Below, one piece after another: positions 50,446-59,791 of a stretch of 64,000 nucleotides of DNA. The notes beneath the pieces are model-generated. The model saw only the letters and a program-made list of their open reading frames with translations, ran no database searches and was not told the DNA's origin. The position numbers were made by a program, and so were the translations under genes. This DNA is from Kumtagia sp052180275 (GTDB lineage Bacteria > Pseudomonadota > Alphaproteobacteria > Rhizobiales > Rhizobiaceae): positions 4,092,001 through 4,156,000 of the forward strand of contig NZ_CP197465.1 in assembly GCF_052180275.1 (NCBI RefSeq). The letters are read 5' to 3'. Every line of letters begins with the position of its first letter. Within the stretch, counting starts at the first letter, position 1.

Positions 50446-52128
50446 CTATCGGTCTTCGATCACTTGCCGCAGAAACAGGTCGAACGCACCCGTCGCGATC
50501 ATATGCGACATGACGTAATGGTGATCGCAGCCGCTCACGCCATGGCGCCGGAAATTGGGCAGGTCGCGCAGCGTCTCCACAACCTGGGCGTCTATCTGAT
50601 GGCCTTCGCCGTAGAAGTGGTGGACTTCGGTCGCCGGGGACGCGGCGATCATGTCGACAAGGCTCGTGTCCACGTTGGTAAAGGCCGAGTACATGGCGTT
50701 GCGCAATCTGGAGCGGCTGACTTCGCTGTCGTCGTCGCCAGTTCCCGCCGCGCTCCATTGCAGAGGCCCGGCAAAGGACAAGGCGGCCTTGGCGCCCAGA
50801 AGGGAGCCGAGCCGGACAGCGCTCGCGCCGCCGAGCGATGCGCCGAGCGTAATCGCCGGAACGCCGCCGAGTTGCGCAAGCATGTCTTTCAGCGCCGCGA
50901 CCGTCGCCGCCTCGTCCGGTCCGAGGCTCGCGACACCACCCGTGAATGCGAGTTCGCGCCGGTCCTTGAGGTAGATGACATTCGCCTGCAGGGAACTCAG
51001 AAGAACGTCGGCATGCGAATACGGGAGGTAGCCGAGGCCGCCCTGCACGCCCGCGAGCACGATCAGCGTCGCGCGCGCATCGGGGACGCGGCGAAGCTGC
51101 ACGTCTTCGGCCGGATCGTTGGAAACATCGCGCGGATTGCGCCAGGCTTCGTCTGGCCGCGAGTCCATCGCCGCGAGCAGCGGGCCAGACATGTGTGCCA
51201 CAGGGCTTTCCGGCTTGAGCCGGCGCAGGATCGCCAGAGCCCGGCCGGTGTCTTCGTGCCGCATGCAGGCCAGCGCGAACTGGAACATCCATCGGTCGTC
51301 CGCGGCAAGGGCCTCCGCATGCTCGCCGAGTTTCAGGAACAGGGCGTGGTCGAGATCGAACGGGCAAAGGGCTCGGTTGTACCGGAAAACGAGGAGCCAG
51401 TCGTTCGGCCAGCGATCGAGCGCGTCTCGCAGCAACGGGACAAGCACATCGGTTCGCCGGCTGAGCCGCGCGGCGAGGATTGCCCGCCGGGCCACGTCCA
51501 GGCGATCCGGACGCACGCGCAGGATATCGAGCGCGGCTGCGAGCGCGTCGTTGGCGCGGCCGGACACCATCAGCAGTTCCAGGTGCAAGGGCCCCGCCTC
51601 GGCAGGGAGCGGCCCCAGCGCCGCGGCGGCGTCGAACAAGCGCGTTGCCTCGGCACGGTCGCCCTCCCGAAAGGCGAGTGATCCGAGCTTGACCAGCACG
51701 AATCGGTCGGAGGTGCTTCCGGTCAGAAGGCTCGTCAGAAAAGACCGCCGAGCGGAGTAGCCGCGCAACGCCGATGCGATGTCGGAGAGCGCCCCGGAAG
51801 TGTCCGCCTCCGAAAGCGTCGAATTCCAGACGCCGGCGACGAACGTTTCGGCGGCCTCCTCTGTTTCGCCCTTGCCGAGAAGCAGCCGGACGATGCGCAG
51901 CGCCACCCAGGGGTTGCTCGGATGCGTCTCCTTCAGTGCACGCAACATCGCCAACGCCTGGTCGGAGCGGCCGGTCTTCGCCAGCAGGTCGCCCAGCGCG
52001 AATTTCAGCCTGATGTCACGCGGGCGCTGCACCATCGCATCGTTCAGCCGTCGCTCGATGTCGGGCGTGATCGGGCCGCGGACCAGTTCGACGAGGGCGC
52101 TGGTTTCATCTGAAGCAGGACTGGTCAA
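50446..52128 (-). CDS. TPR-serine hydrolase fusion
   Basis: 560 residues. Residues 15-300 are TPR-like helical repeats (DIRLKFALGDLLAKTGRSDQALAML, HPSNPWVALRIVRLLLGKGE). Residues 350-560 form an alpha/beta-hydrolase domain: strand ATLIVLAGVQGG, nucleophile elbow GASLGG with Ser431, candidate Asp513 and His536/537 in GCDHHYV. It is the last gene of the operon, 10 bases after the GT2 gene. In the presence of an ACP and acyl-AMP ligase it may act as thioesterase, acyltransferase or esterase; inference only. Confidence 0.7.
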   Translation of the reverse strand: MTSPASDETSALVELVRGPITPDIERRLNDAMVQRPRDIRLKFALGDLLAKTGRSDQALAMLRALKETHPSNPWVALRIVRLLLGKGETEEAAETFVAGVWNSTLSEADTSGALSDIASALRGYSARRSFLTSLLTGSTSDRFVLVKLGSLAFREGDRAEATRLFDAAAALGPLPAEAGPLHLELLMVSGRANDALAAALDILRVRPDRLDVARRAILAARLSRRTDVLVPLLRDALDRWPNDWLLVFRYNRALCPFDLDHALFLKLGEHAEALAADDRWMFQFALACMRHEDTGRALAILRRLKPESPVAHMSGPLLAAMDSRPDEAWRNPRDVSNDPAEDVQLRRVPDARATLIVLAGVQGGLGYLPYSHADVLLSSLQANVIYLKDRRELAFTGGVASLGPDEAATVAALKDMLAQLGGVPAITLGASLGGASAVRLGSLLGAKAALSFAGPLQWSAAGTGDDDSEVSRSRLRNAMYSAFTNVDTSLVDMIAASPATEVHHFYGEGHQIDAQVVETLRDLPNFRRHGVSGCDHHYVMSHMIATGAFDLFLRQVIEDR

Positions 52129-52138
52129 GCGGGTAATC

Positions 52139-53041
52139 TCATATCGTCGCCGATGCCGATTTCTGGACGGTTTTGCTGGCTGGGTCGTAGAGCCAGCCGA
52201 CTGTGCGGACCGCCGAAAAAGGCCGGCCCCTGATGCGGAAATATTCGCGGCTCATCGCCTTGCCGGCTTCCATCAGGCCGGCGCCGCCGCTCGTCGACAC
52301 CCCGCCATGCACCTGATGAAACGTACCTTGCCCGAGAATCCGGATCAATTGGACGTCCGGCAGTTCACAGGCGCGAATGAAGATGTCGGGGTTGACCGCG
52401 CCCCCACCCGGGCTGACGAAAGCTTCGTCCGCTCCGCCCAACTCGTCCCAAAGCGCGCGCGGCATGAACAGCGCGCAGCTTTCGATCATGGGTCCGGTCA
52501 CTCCGCCTTTGGCGTCGAGTGTGGAGATTTCGAACAGGCGCTCGCCGTTTTCCTCCGGCCAGCCGATCGAGGCCAGCAGCGCGTCCTCAGCTTCCCGCGT
52601 ATGCTCTTCGGCGGCGCTGAAATACTGGAGCCTGCCGCCCAGATGATAGTTGAAGGTCGCGATCACCGGCCGGGGATGGAGACGCGCCGCCTCGACGCAG
52701 GCGTGTACCAGGCCGGGCGAAGCCATACGCGCGGCGTCGACCCAAAGTCCGATCAGAGGCGCGCGGGCAAGCCGCAGTCCTAAATTTATCGCCGGCGCAG
52801 GGGAGACTGTGGGGTTTCCCACGGTTTCGACGATGACATCAGGCCCCTGCCCGGCCAACGTCGCCGGATCGACGGGAGGAACCGATCCGTTATCGACGAT
52901 GATGACCTCATAGTCCGCTGGTGCGATGCCGCGCTGATAGGGCGGCGACAGCGAGACGAGCGTTCGCGGCAGTTCGCGCTGCATCTGAAAGCAGATGAGC
53001 ACGAGGCTGACCGCGAGCCCTCCATCGGCGCTTTCGTTCAT
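52139..53041 (-). CDS. Family 2 glycosyltransferase-like protein
   Basis: 300 residues. GT-A nucleotide-binding start VSLVLICFQMQRELPRTL, then EVIIVDNGSVPPVDP. The usual DxD is replaced by WVDAARM, followed by FNYHLGG and MPRALWDELGGADEAF, a typical GT2 acceptor-side pattern. Paralogue of 57223-58128. Start codon overlaps the P450 stop (ATGA). Donor and acceptor unknown. Confidence 0.8.
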   Translation of the reverse strand: MNESADGGLAVSLVLICFQMQRELPRTLVSLSPPYQRGIAPADYEVIIVDNGSVPPVDPATLAGQGPDVIVETVGNPTVSPAPAINLGLRLARAPLIGLWVDAARMASPGLVHACVEAARLHPRPVIATFNYHLGGRLQYFSAAEEHTREAEDALLASIGWPEENGERLFEISTLDAKGGVTGPMIESCALFMPRALWDELGGADEAFVSPGGGAVNPDIFIRACELPDVQLIRILGQGTFHQVHGGVSTSGGAGLMEAGKAMSREYFRIRGRPFSAVRTVGWLYDPASKTVQKSASATI

Positions 53042-54216
53042 GCCTCGAACGCCACGTCAAGCCGCTGCAAGCGGCGGAAGGAGACGTGCCGTTCCCATTC
53101 CAGGTCCGGCTTCACCAGCACCATCGGCGCGTGGTCCAGCATGGCGTCGAGAAAAATCCTGGCTTCGAGACGGCCGAGGGCGGCACCGAGACAAGCATGT
53201 GCGCCAACGCCGAAGGCTATGTTCGGCGGCCCTTCGCGGTTGATGTCGAACCGTTCCGGGTGCTCAAAGGCGGCGGGGTCGTGATGCGCCTGCTCGAGGT
53301 CGACCAGCAGCATGTCGCCTTTCTTGACGGGATGGTCGCCCACCATCGTATCCGCCATTGCGAGGCGCGGCGCGGCCTGCCGCATAGGGCCGGCATAGCG
53401 TACAGCTTCCTCGACGAAAGGGGCGATCAGTTCACGGTCAGCGGCAACGGCCGCGCGTGCGTCGGGGTTGAGATGCAGCAGGAGGATCATGTTGCCGAAC
53501 AGGCCGGTCAGCGTTTCCACGCCCGCCAGCACCAGAAAGAACACGTATCGTGCCAGGGTGCGCGTTGAGAAGCCGAAGCCTGCCTCGTTGAGTTCCACCA
53601 GCGCCGCCAGCCCGCCTTCGGCTTTGGCCAACTCGTCCAGGATCGCATTTTCCGCCGCGACCGCGTCGGCCTCCAGCCGGGCCAGCACCGTGAGCGGCAA
53701 CGCACGCGCGTAAATCGGAAAAATCGATTGCGATGCCCGGCGGATCGCCTGGACCGTGTCCGGCGAAATACCGAGCGCATTGGACATGACTGCGGTGGGA
53801 ATGGCGCGGCAGATGTCCTCCATCGCCTCGACCTGGCCAGCCCGGCGCGCAGCGGCGAGCCGGTCGCGTACGACCGCCGACACGACGTCCGGGGCGAAGG
53901 CCGGACCCGATTGGGCGAGCGCCTTTCGCACGAGTGTCCTGAGGCCCGGGTGGTCGGGATCGTTAGGGCTGAACAGCATGCCTTGAAGCAAATTCGCCAG
54001 CCCGGAAAAGTCGCGGCCGGCGCGCTGCCCGACCCGCGCGATCGCGGTCCACGGCTCGGTCGGCCCGACAAGCGGGTTGCGCAGGAGCGACATGGCGTCG
54101 GCATACCGCGTGACGAACCACGAGCCGCCGCCCGGGGCCGGGGTGAGCGGCGCGTGCCGGGGCACAATCCAGGTGCGCTGGGGTGCTGGCGCGCCGCCTG
54201 TGACGAAGGCGTTCAT
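53038..54216 (-). CDS. Cytochrome P450
   Basis: 392 residues from ATG 54216, overlapping the preceding gene by 4 bases. Complete bacterial P450: I-helix AGVET (231-235), ExxR at 270-273, heme loop FGVGAHACLG with axial Cys342, and the PERF-like HPERFD near 319-324. The usual NRDP before PERF is HHDP. Bacterial class I P450s need a ferredoxin supply, not found here. With an ACP two genes away, a carrier-bound substrate is possible. Confidence 0.93.
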   Translation of the reverse strand: MNAFVTGGAPAPQRTWIVPRHAPLTPAPGGGSWFVTRYADAMSLLRNPLVGPTEPWTAIARVGQRAGRDFSGLANLLQGMLFSPNDPDHPGLRTLVRKALAQSGPAFAPDVVSAVVRDRLAAARRAGQVEAMEDICRAIPTAVMSNALGISPDTVQAIRRASQSIFPIYARALPLTVLARLEADAVAAENAILDELAKAEGGLAALVELNEAGFGFSTRTLARYVFFLVLAGVETLTGLFGNMILLLHLNPDARAAVAADRELIAPFVEEAVRYAGPMRQAAPRLAMADTMVGDHPVKKGDMLLVDLEQAHHDPAAFEHPERFDINREGPPNIAFGVGAHACLGAALGRLEARIFLDAMLDHAPMVLVKPDLEWERHVSFRRLQRLDVAFEA

Positions 54217-55511
54217 GCGCCCATCCCCGCGGCCGCTTTGCCTGCGGTCTGCGTCCGCCACCGCCTGTCGACGCGATCGTTGACAAGCGGCGCGAGCAAC
54301 GCGTCAAAGCCGTTGCGGCCCAAACTGTTTGTGATGGCTCGCCGCAGGAACGCGGCCCGTTTGGCCCGCCCGGGTTCCGGATCGTCGATCGCCTTGACGA
54401 CCTGCTCCCAGTGGCGATCGAGGGCGGACGCGACCGAACTGCCGAGGTTTGGCCGGGTATTTATGCGCAGGGCGGCACGCTCCAGGGCGTCCGGCCAGTT
54501 CCGCGCGACGTCGGCGGCGGCGTCGATCTGATGGGCGAAGCCAACGAACTTGTGAAAGGCCGGCCGCGCCACGATCACGCCGGGCGTGGCGTAGCAGGCC
54601 GCCGCAACATAGCCGTGCATGGAGTTGCCGACATAGAGACGCGCTCCCGCGATGGCCGCCGCCATCTCGCGCAGGCCCGCCGGATCGTCGAGCAAGACGT
54701 GGCGGATCGGCATGGCGCGGGAAAGCTGGCGCAGCACCTCGAAGTCGCCGAGGGATGGACCCAGCGACAAGAGCAGCGGGGTCAGCCCACGCGGCTGGGC
54801 GAAGTCGGTTATCATGCCTGACAATGCCTCGGGCGAGACATTGCCGAGCCCACCGGGCCTGGCCTGCACCGCGAACAGCGCGTCGTCGGTGGCGATGTCC
54901 TTTCTCTGGCGCAGCGCGCGAATGTCCGCGGTCAGCGAGGTTGCCGGCCAGACGTTGCCAAGATCGGCGACCGTATCGGGGACCTGGAGGGCCGAACCGC
55001 CTTCCGGCTGGAGAAAGCGAAGGCTCGCTTCGTCGCGAACCGACACGTAGTCGGCCGCCGCCAGCGCCGGATCGAGCGCGGCCGCCCGCAAGGACGCGGA
55101 AAACGGTGCAGGCGCGCCCGGAGCGTTCCAGGCGATCGGAACGTCGGCAAGGGATGCCAGGAACGTGGCGCCGAACCAGAGGGCTGCATAGGCCTGGTTC
55201 GCCTGCCCGGCTTCGACATATTCGGTGACGAAGTCGGCCGGGAAGGCGTGGGCGATCTCGCCGCCGCCGATCAGCACGGCATCGATCGGGCTGCCGCCAC
55301 CGATCGCGGATGCGAGAGCGATGCTTGGCGCCGCATCCCGCAGGCCCGATGCTCCGTCGGTCGGAGATGCGGCCAGGACATCCCATCCGAACGGACGCAG
55401 GCGATGGGCGGCGACGATCGGAAACAGCAAGTCGCCGAAATTGCCCACGTCGAACGTGCCCGAGATCAGCGCGGTGCGCCGCGGCCTTGTATCGGAGCCG
55501 GAAGACGTCAT
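54213..55511 (-). CDS. Polysaccharide pyruvyl transferase-like protein (second paralogue)
   Basis: 432 residues. ISGTFDVGNFGDLLFPIVAA at 17-36, LIGGGEIAHAF, WNAPGAPAPF, YVSVRDEASLRFL and GNSMHGYVAAACYATPGVIV follow the family pattern closely. Shares the overlap-coupled operon. Whether it transfers pyruvate or a sugar is unknown. No TPR extension here. Confidence 0.8.
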   Translation of the reverse strand: MTSSGSDTRPRRTALISGTFDVGNFGDLLFPIVAAHRLRPFGWDVLAASPTDGASGLRDAAPSIALASAIGGGSPIDAVLIGGGEIAHAFPADFVTEYVEAGQANQAYAALWFGATFLASLADVPIAWNAPGAPAPFSASLRAAALDPALAAADYVSVRDEASLRFLQPEGGSALQVPDTVADLGNVWPATSLTADIRALRQRKDIATDDALFAVQARPGGLGNVSPEALSGMITDFAQPRGLTPLLLSLGPSLGDFEVLRQLSRAMPIRHVLLDDPAGLREMAAAIAGARLYVGNSMHGYVAAACYATPGVIVARPAFHKFVGFAHQIDAAADVARNWPDALERAALRINTRPNLGSSVASALDRHWEQVVKAIDDPEPGRAKRAAFLRRAITNSLGRNGFDALLAPLVNDRVDRRWRTQTAGKAAAGMGA

Positions 55512-57226
55512 GCGTTTTCCCGCGGCGAAGACACCGGCCGGCGCGGCGTGAAGCGGGCCAAAACGTCGAGTTCACCATTCGCAAGGCGTTCCGCCGTGCG
55601 GGCGCGCTGGAGCTTGCCGCTGAGCGTGCGCTCGATGCCGCCCGCAGGCACGAGGACGAGGTCGAGCGGCAGGAAGCCGTGCGCGTCCGCGACGGCGCCG
55701 GCCAGCCGCTGGAGGAGCGGCTCGGGGTCGCCGGATGCACCTGTGCGGCCGGCCTCGCACACGATCGCCAGGCCTTCGGTGACCGTGGGGTCGGCCGCGA
55801 CCGGCAATGCCACGACGCCGCCGAGCCCCGCGGCTTCGGGCAGGTCCCTGACCGTCAGTTCCACATCCTCGGCATAGATGTTCGCACCGCGAATGATGGC
55901 CATGTTCTTCAGCCGCCCGACAACGTGAAGCTCCCCATCCACGACTGCCCCGAGGTCGCCCGTCCGCAGGTAGGAGCGGCCGGCGAGAGCGACCGTACGG
56001 TCCAGGTCCAGCACGACGCCGCCGCGCTCCGGATCCCAGAAGCCGGGGCTGACCTGGTCGCCGCTCACCGCGATCTCGCCGATCTCGCCCGGCGGCACCG
56101 GCTGGCCGGCGTCCGGCTGGAGCAGCAGGACCGAGGCGCCGTGGCTCGGCGTCCCGCAGGAAACCACGGACACGGGAGCGCTGTCGTTTCGCGCAATTTT
56201 TCGCTCGCGCACGCCCATACCGGGACGGCCGCCGGTGACGAAAAGCGTCGCCTCGGCAAGGCCGTAGCAGGGATAGAAAGCCTTTTCGTTAAAACCGTGG
56301 GAGCGGAAGCGCTGCGCGAAGCCGGCCAGCGTCGCGGCACGGATGGGCTCTGAGCCGCAAAACGCAAGCCGCCAACTCGACAGGTCGACCTCCGGAATCT
56401 GGTCGTCCGCGATCGCGCGCGAGCAGTATTCATAGGCGAAGTTCGGCGCGCCTGCCGTCGTCGCTCCGAAGCGCGCCATCGCCTTCAGCCAGCGCGCCGG
56501 GCGCTGGAGAAAGGCGATCGGCGACATGAGGATCGCCTGCGCACCGAGATAGAGCGGTTCCAGCACGCAACCGATCAGGCCCATATCGTGATGCAGCGGC
56601 AGCCAACTGACCGTGCTGTCGCTTGCAACCTGTCCGAAGGCGGCCTTGATCATGGCCAGGTTGGCCATGATGTTGCGATGCGTGATCGCGACGCCCTTCG
56701 GCCGGCTCGTGGAGCCGGAGGTGAATTGAAGGAAGGCCACGTCGCCGGGCGAGGGTTCGCGAAGATCCTCGGCGGCATTGCCACGCAGAAGGTCGCCCGC
56801 GGACAGGAACGCCACCTCGGGATGACGCTCGCGCAGGCTTGCCCAGCCACGGCTTTCAAAAGCTTCCGCCGGCGCGATGACGGCGGCGGGGCGGGCGGCC
56901 TCGACGATGCCGGCGATACGCTGCGCAGCGCGCGGGTCGGTCAGTGCCGGCGTCGGGATCGCGATGGCGCCAGCATACATGCAACCGAAGAAGCAGCGGA
57001 CGAAATCGAGCCCCTGAGGCAAAGCGAGCAGCACAGGGCCGGTGGTCAGGCCGGCTGCTGCAAGGTTGCCGGCCACGATTGCCGCGGTCTGATGAAGCGC
57101 GCGGTAGTCGGCTTCGTCGTTCACTTCCTCGCCTCGGCCGAGGAACCGCAAAGCGGGGCGCGCGCCGTCGCGCCGCGCGTGGCCGCGCAGCATCGAAAGC
57201 AGGGAATGGACTGGCGCTTCGGTCAT
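55508..57226 (-). CDS. Fatty-acyl-AMP ligase (FAAL-type)
   Basis: 572 residues from ATG 57226. ANL-superfamily core motif LQFTSGSTSRPKGVAITHRN near 165-185, FAAL-like WLPLHHDMGLIG, YGLAEATLF, motif YLRTGDLGAV, and catalytic Lys in ERTLSGKLQRAR near the C-terminus. The HHDMG form is characteristic of FAALs, which make acyl-AMP and load carrier proteins. Overlaps neighbours by 4 bases on both sides. It would supply an acyl chain to the ACP at 58137-58424. Confidence 0.85.
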   Translation of the reverse strand: MTEAPVHSLLSMLRGHARRDGARPALRFLGRGEEVNDEADYRALHQTAAIVAGNLAAAGLTTGPVLLALPQGLDFVRCFFGCMYAGAIAIPTPALTDPRAAQRIAGIVEAARPAAVIAPAEAFESRGWASLRERHPEVAFLSAGDLLRGNAAEDLREPSPGDVAFLQFTSGSTSRPKGVAITHRNIMANLAMIKAAFGQVASDSTVSWLPLHHDMGLIGCVLEPLYLGAQAILMSPIAFLQRPARWLKAMARFGATTAGAPNFAYEYCSRAIADDQIPEVDLSSWRLAFCGSEPIRAATLAGFAQRFRSHGFNEKAFYPCYGLAEATLFVTGGRPGMGVRERKIARNDSAPVSVVSCGTPSHGASVLLLQPDAGQPVPPGEIGEIAVSGDQVSPGFWDPERGGVVLDLDRTVALAGRSYLRTGDLGAVVDGELHVVGRLKNMAIIRGANIYAEDVELTVRDLPEAAGLGGVVALPVAADPTVTEGLAIVCEAGRTGASGDPEPLLQRLAGAVADAHGFLPLDLVLVPAGGIERTLSGKLQRARTAERLANGELDVLARFTPRRPVSSPRENA

Positions 57227-58128
57227 CGGCCGCCTTTTCCGGCGAGGGCCTGGCGATGCTCGTGGTCTTCCAGGATCGCACCCTTCGACGCGTCGAAAAC
57301 CCATCCGAGGTTGCGGACCGGCTTGAGCGGCTGACCGCGAAGCCGCAGGTAGAAGCGGCTGCCTTCGTTCAAGGTCCGCAGCGCCAGTTCCGGGCTGCTC
57401 GTCGTCATCCCGCCGTGAGTCTGGTGGAATGTCGCCTCGCCCATCAGGCGGATAAGTTGGGTTTCCGGCAGCGCGCAGGCGCGCGCCAGCGTATCTGGAT
57501 TGACCATGCCCCCGCCCGGCTCGGTGAATGCAGGGTCATAGCCGCCGAGTTCGTCCCAGAGGCTCTTAGGCATGAACAGGGCGTTGCTTTCCAGCATCGG
57601 GCCGAAGGGCGGATTTTTCATCTCCGGCGTCGCCACCTCGAACAGGCGGTAGCCGTCGCGCGGCCAGTCGATCGAGCGGAGCAACGCGTCTTCCCGCGTG
57701 CGATCATAACCTTCGGCGGCGCTCAGATGCTGCCGCTGGAAACCGAGCTGGTAGTTCGTCGTCGCAACGATCGGCCTGGGGTGGAGCGAGGCCGCCCGCG
57801 TCGCGGCATGAAGCAGACCGGGCGACGCAAGCCGGGCGCCGTCGATCCAGGCGCCGACAAGCGTTCCGCGCGCCGCCGCCAATCCCTCGTTGAGCGCCGC
57901 GACGGGCGAGGGCGAAGCACCGCGGCAGCGCAGGACGCGCAGCGCCAGGCCAAGCTCCGCGAACTGCTTCTCGTCGGGCGGCTCGGCCGATCCGTTGTCA
58001 ACGACGATGACCTCGTAACTCCCGGACGAGACCCCGCGCTGGTAGGCGGGCGAAAGCGATCGAAGCGTCCGCGGCAATTCACGGGACATCTCGTAGCAGA
58101 CGACAACCAGCGACAGGTCTGGATGCAT
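57223..58128 (-). CDS. Family 2 glycosyltransferase-like protein (second paralogue)
   Basis: 301 residues. Same layout as 52139-53041: LSLVVVCYEMSRELPRTLRS, EVIVVDNGSAEPP, then WIDGARLASPG in place of DxD, and MPKSLWDELGGYDPAFTEPG. The C-terminus again has LGWVFDASKG, equivalent to VGWLYDPASK in the paralogue. The two likely act on related acceptors. Confidence 0.8.
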   Translation of the reverse strand: MHPDLSLVVVCYEMSRELPRTLRSLSPAYQRGVSSGSYEVIVVDNGSAEPPDEKQFAELGLALRVLRCRGASPSPVAALNEGLAAARGTLVGAWIDGARLASPGLLHAATRAASLHPRPIVATTNYQLGFQRQHLSAAEGYDRTREDALLRSIDWPRDGYRLFEVATPEMKNPPFGPMLESNALFMPKSLWDELGGYDPAFTEPGGGMVNPDTLARACALPETQLIRLMGEATFHQTHGGMTTSSPELALRTLNEGSRFYLRLRGQPLKPVRNLGWVFDASKGAILEDHEHRQALAGKGGR

Positions 58129-58136
58129 AGGGGCGC

Positions 58137-58424
58137 TCAGCCGGTTTTCTCACCCGCCAGGGACTGCTCGGAAGGCTTGGCGTAGGTCTGGACGAAATCA
58201 TCGATGGTGTGATGCTCGAAAAACAGCATGGGATCGACCGGCACGCGGAACTCCTCCTCCATCACACCCGCCATCACGACCGCCTCCACCGAATCGAGGC
58301 CGTAGGTCGTAAAACTTTCCGAGGTGTCGAGCTTGCCTTCCGGCAGGTCGAGCACCGTGGTGATGTACTGGATCATCCAGGCGCGCAAAGTATCGCCGTC
58401 GATGTCCTGCAATGTTGTGGCCAA
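58137..58424 (-). CDS. Acyl carrier protein
   Basis: 95 residues; the phosphopantetheine attachment site is GLDSVEAVV with Ser45. Four-helix ACP size with an acidic helix II region. Eight bases before the GT2 start and three genes from the FAAL in the same operon, a dedicated carrier for it. The C-terminal extension after helix IV is short. Confidence 0.92.
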   Translation of the reverse strand: MATTLQDIDGDTLRAWMIQYITTVLDLPEGKLDTSESFTTYGLDSVEAVVMAGVMEEEFRVPVDPMLFFEHHTIDDFVQTYAKPSEQSLAGEKTG

Positions 58425-58445
58425 GGGCTTGCCTCCTTATTGGTT

Positions 58446-59708
58446 TCAAGCGGTTTCGTCGCGCCGTAGCGATCTCGATCCCGACGGGCTGAGGAATGGT
58501 GCAAGTGCCCAACTCGCCCCCCTGTTGTCGAGTCCCATTCGGAGGACATCGCGCAGGAAGTCGCGTCGTGCGCCGGCGTTGCGGCCGGGTTCGTTGACCC
58601 CGTCAAGGACACGCGCCCAATGCTCGTCGAGCCGGGCGAGAACCTCAGCGGAAATCGGCGGCGCGGCTCCAGCAGGTTTTGCCGCCGCCTTCTCAAGGGC
58701 GGCATCCCAGTCGCGCGCCATGTCTTCCGAGCGCCCGGTATGTTCGAGAAAGCCGGCGAACTTGCGATAGGCGGGCCGCGCCACGAGGACGGATGGAACC
58801 TGGTGCGCCACGCAGGCCACGTATCCGTGCAGCGACGCACCGATATAAAGCGCCGAATGCGCGAAAACCGCCGTCATCTCGCACAGGCTCAGCGGGTCAT
58901 CCAGCAGGACATGAGGCTGCTTCAGATGCTCAGCCAGCCGGTTCGCGGTCCTCGGGTCGTCGTGATTGCGGCCGACGGCGACGAGGAGCGGGGTCAGGCC
59001 GTGCGATTGCGCAAATGCGTCGATCTTCGCCGCCAAAACCGCCATGTCGAGGCCGGCGACCGACCGGTCACGCAGATGAAGCGTCATGTAGCGCGCCGTC
59101 CGGTCCGCGCCCTTGCGCTCAAGGAAACCCCGATAAGCGGCCTCAAGCTGCTGCCTCGACCACAGGGCACCTATCCCGGCGATGGTATCGGGAACGATGG
59201 CAAGCGGCAGGTCCAGCGGCGGGGAAAGCAGTTCGGCGGCGCCACGATCGCGCAGCGAAAAATAGCTGGCGGCCCGCAAGGCCGACGTCGTCAAGGGATG
59301 CACGCCCCGGCCTAGAAGATGCGGCACGCCGGGCGCGTTCCAGAGCACAGGCACATCAGCCAGGGCGGCGGAGAGCGTCGCTCCCAGCCAGAGCGCGGAG
59401 GATGCCCAGTCGCTGACCTCGTCGTTGATGTATTCGGTGAGAAAGGTCATCGGGTGATTGTGGATGAGATAACCCCCGCCGATGAGCACGGCGTCGAAAT
59501 TCTCCTCGCCGGAAAGCATCCTCGCGGCCGGGATGGGGGCGATCGCATCGGCCAGGCCCGGCGACCGGCCGGTCGGCGCGACGGGCACGATCTCGATGCC
59601 GTGCGGGGCGAGGCGTTGCCGCGCGACGAGCGGAAACAGCAGGTCGCCGTAGTTCTGCATATCGAACATGCCGGTGATCAGCACGCGGCGCTCGCCCGAC
59701 CGGGTCAT
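58446..59708 (-). CDS. Polysaccharide pyruvyl transferase-like protein (third paralogue)
   Basis: 420 residues from ATG 59708. ITGMFDMQNYGDLLFPLVARQ near 11-31, LIGGGYLIHNHP, WNAPGVPHLLG, SLRDRGAAELL and GASLHGYVACVAHQVPSVLV. First gene of the 8-gene operon. The VRDE motif of the others is LRDR here. A longer in-frame extension upstream lacks support. Confidence 0.8.
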   Translation of the reverse strand: MTRSGERRVLITGMFDMQNYGDLLFPLVARQRLAPHGIEIVPVAPTGRSPGLADAIAPIPAARMLSGEENFDAVLIGGGYLIHNHPMTFLTEYINDEVSDWASSALWLGATLSAALADVPVLWNAPGVPHLLGRGVHPLTTSALRAASYFSLRDRGAAELLSPPLDLPLAIVPDTIAGIGALWSRQQLEAAYRGFLERKGADRTARYMTLHLRDRSVAGLDMAVLAAKIDAFAQSHGLTPLLVAVGRNHDDPRTANRLAEHLKQPHVLLDDPLSLCEMTAVFAHSALYIGASLHGYVACVAHQVPSVLVARPAYRKFAGFLEHTGRSEDMARDWDAALEKAAAKPAGAAPPISAEVLARLDEHWARVLDGVNEPGRNAGARRDFLRDVLRMGLDNRGASWALAPFLSPSGSRSLRRDETA

Positions 59709-59791
59709 GATAGCTGCACCCTGTTGCTGGCCGGCGCGGACGCGGGCATGATTGGCGTCGAAAGATCGCGGCCGCGGCTGGCGCGAAAGGA

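Noticed and set aside
50392..51681. 429-codon plus-strand frame opposite the TPR-hydrolase gene
   Set aside because: Arg/His-rich complement frame; the minus-strand gene is coupled in the operon and has clear motifs.
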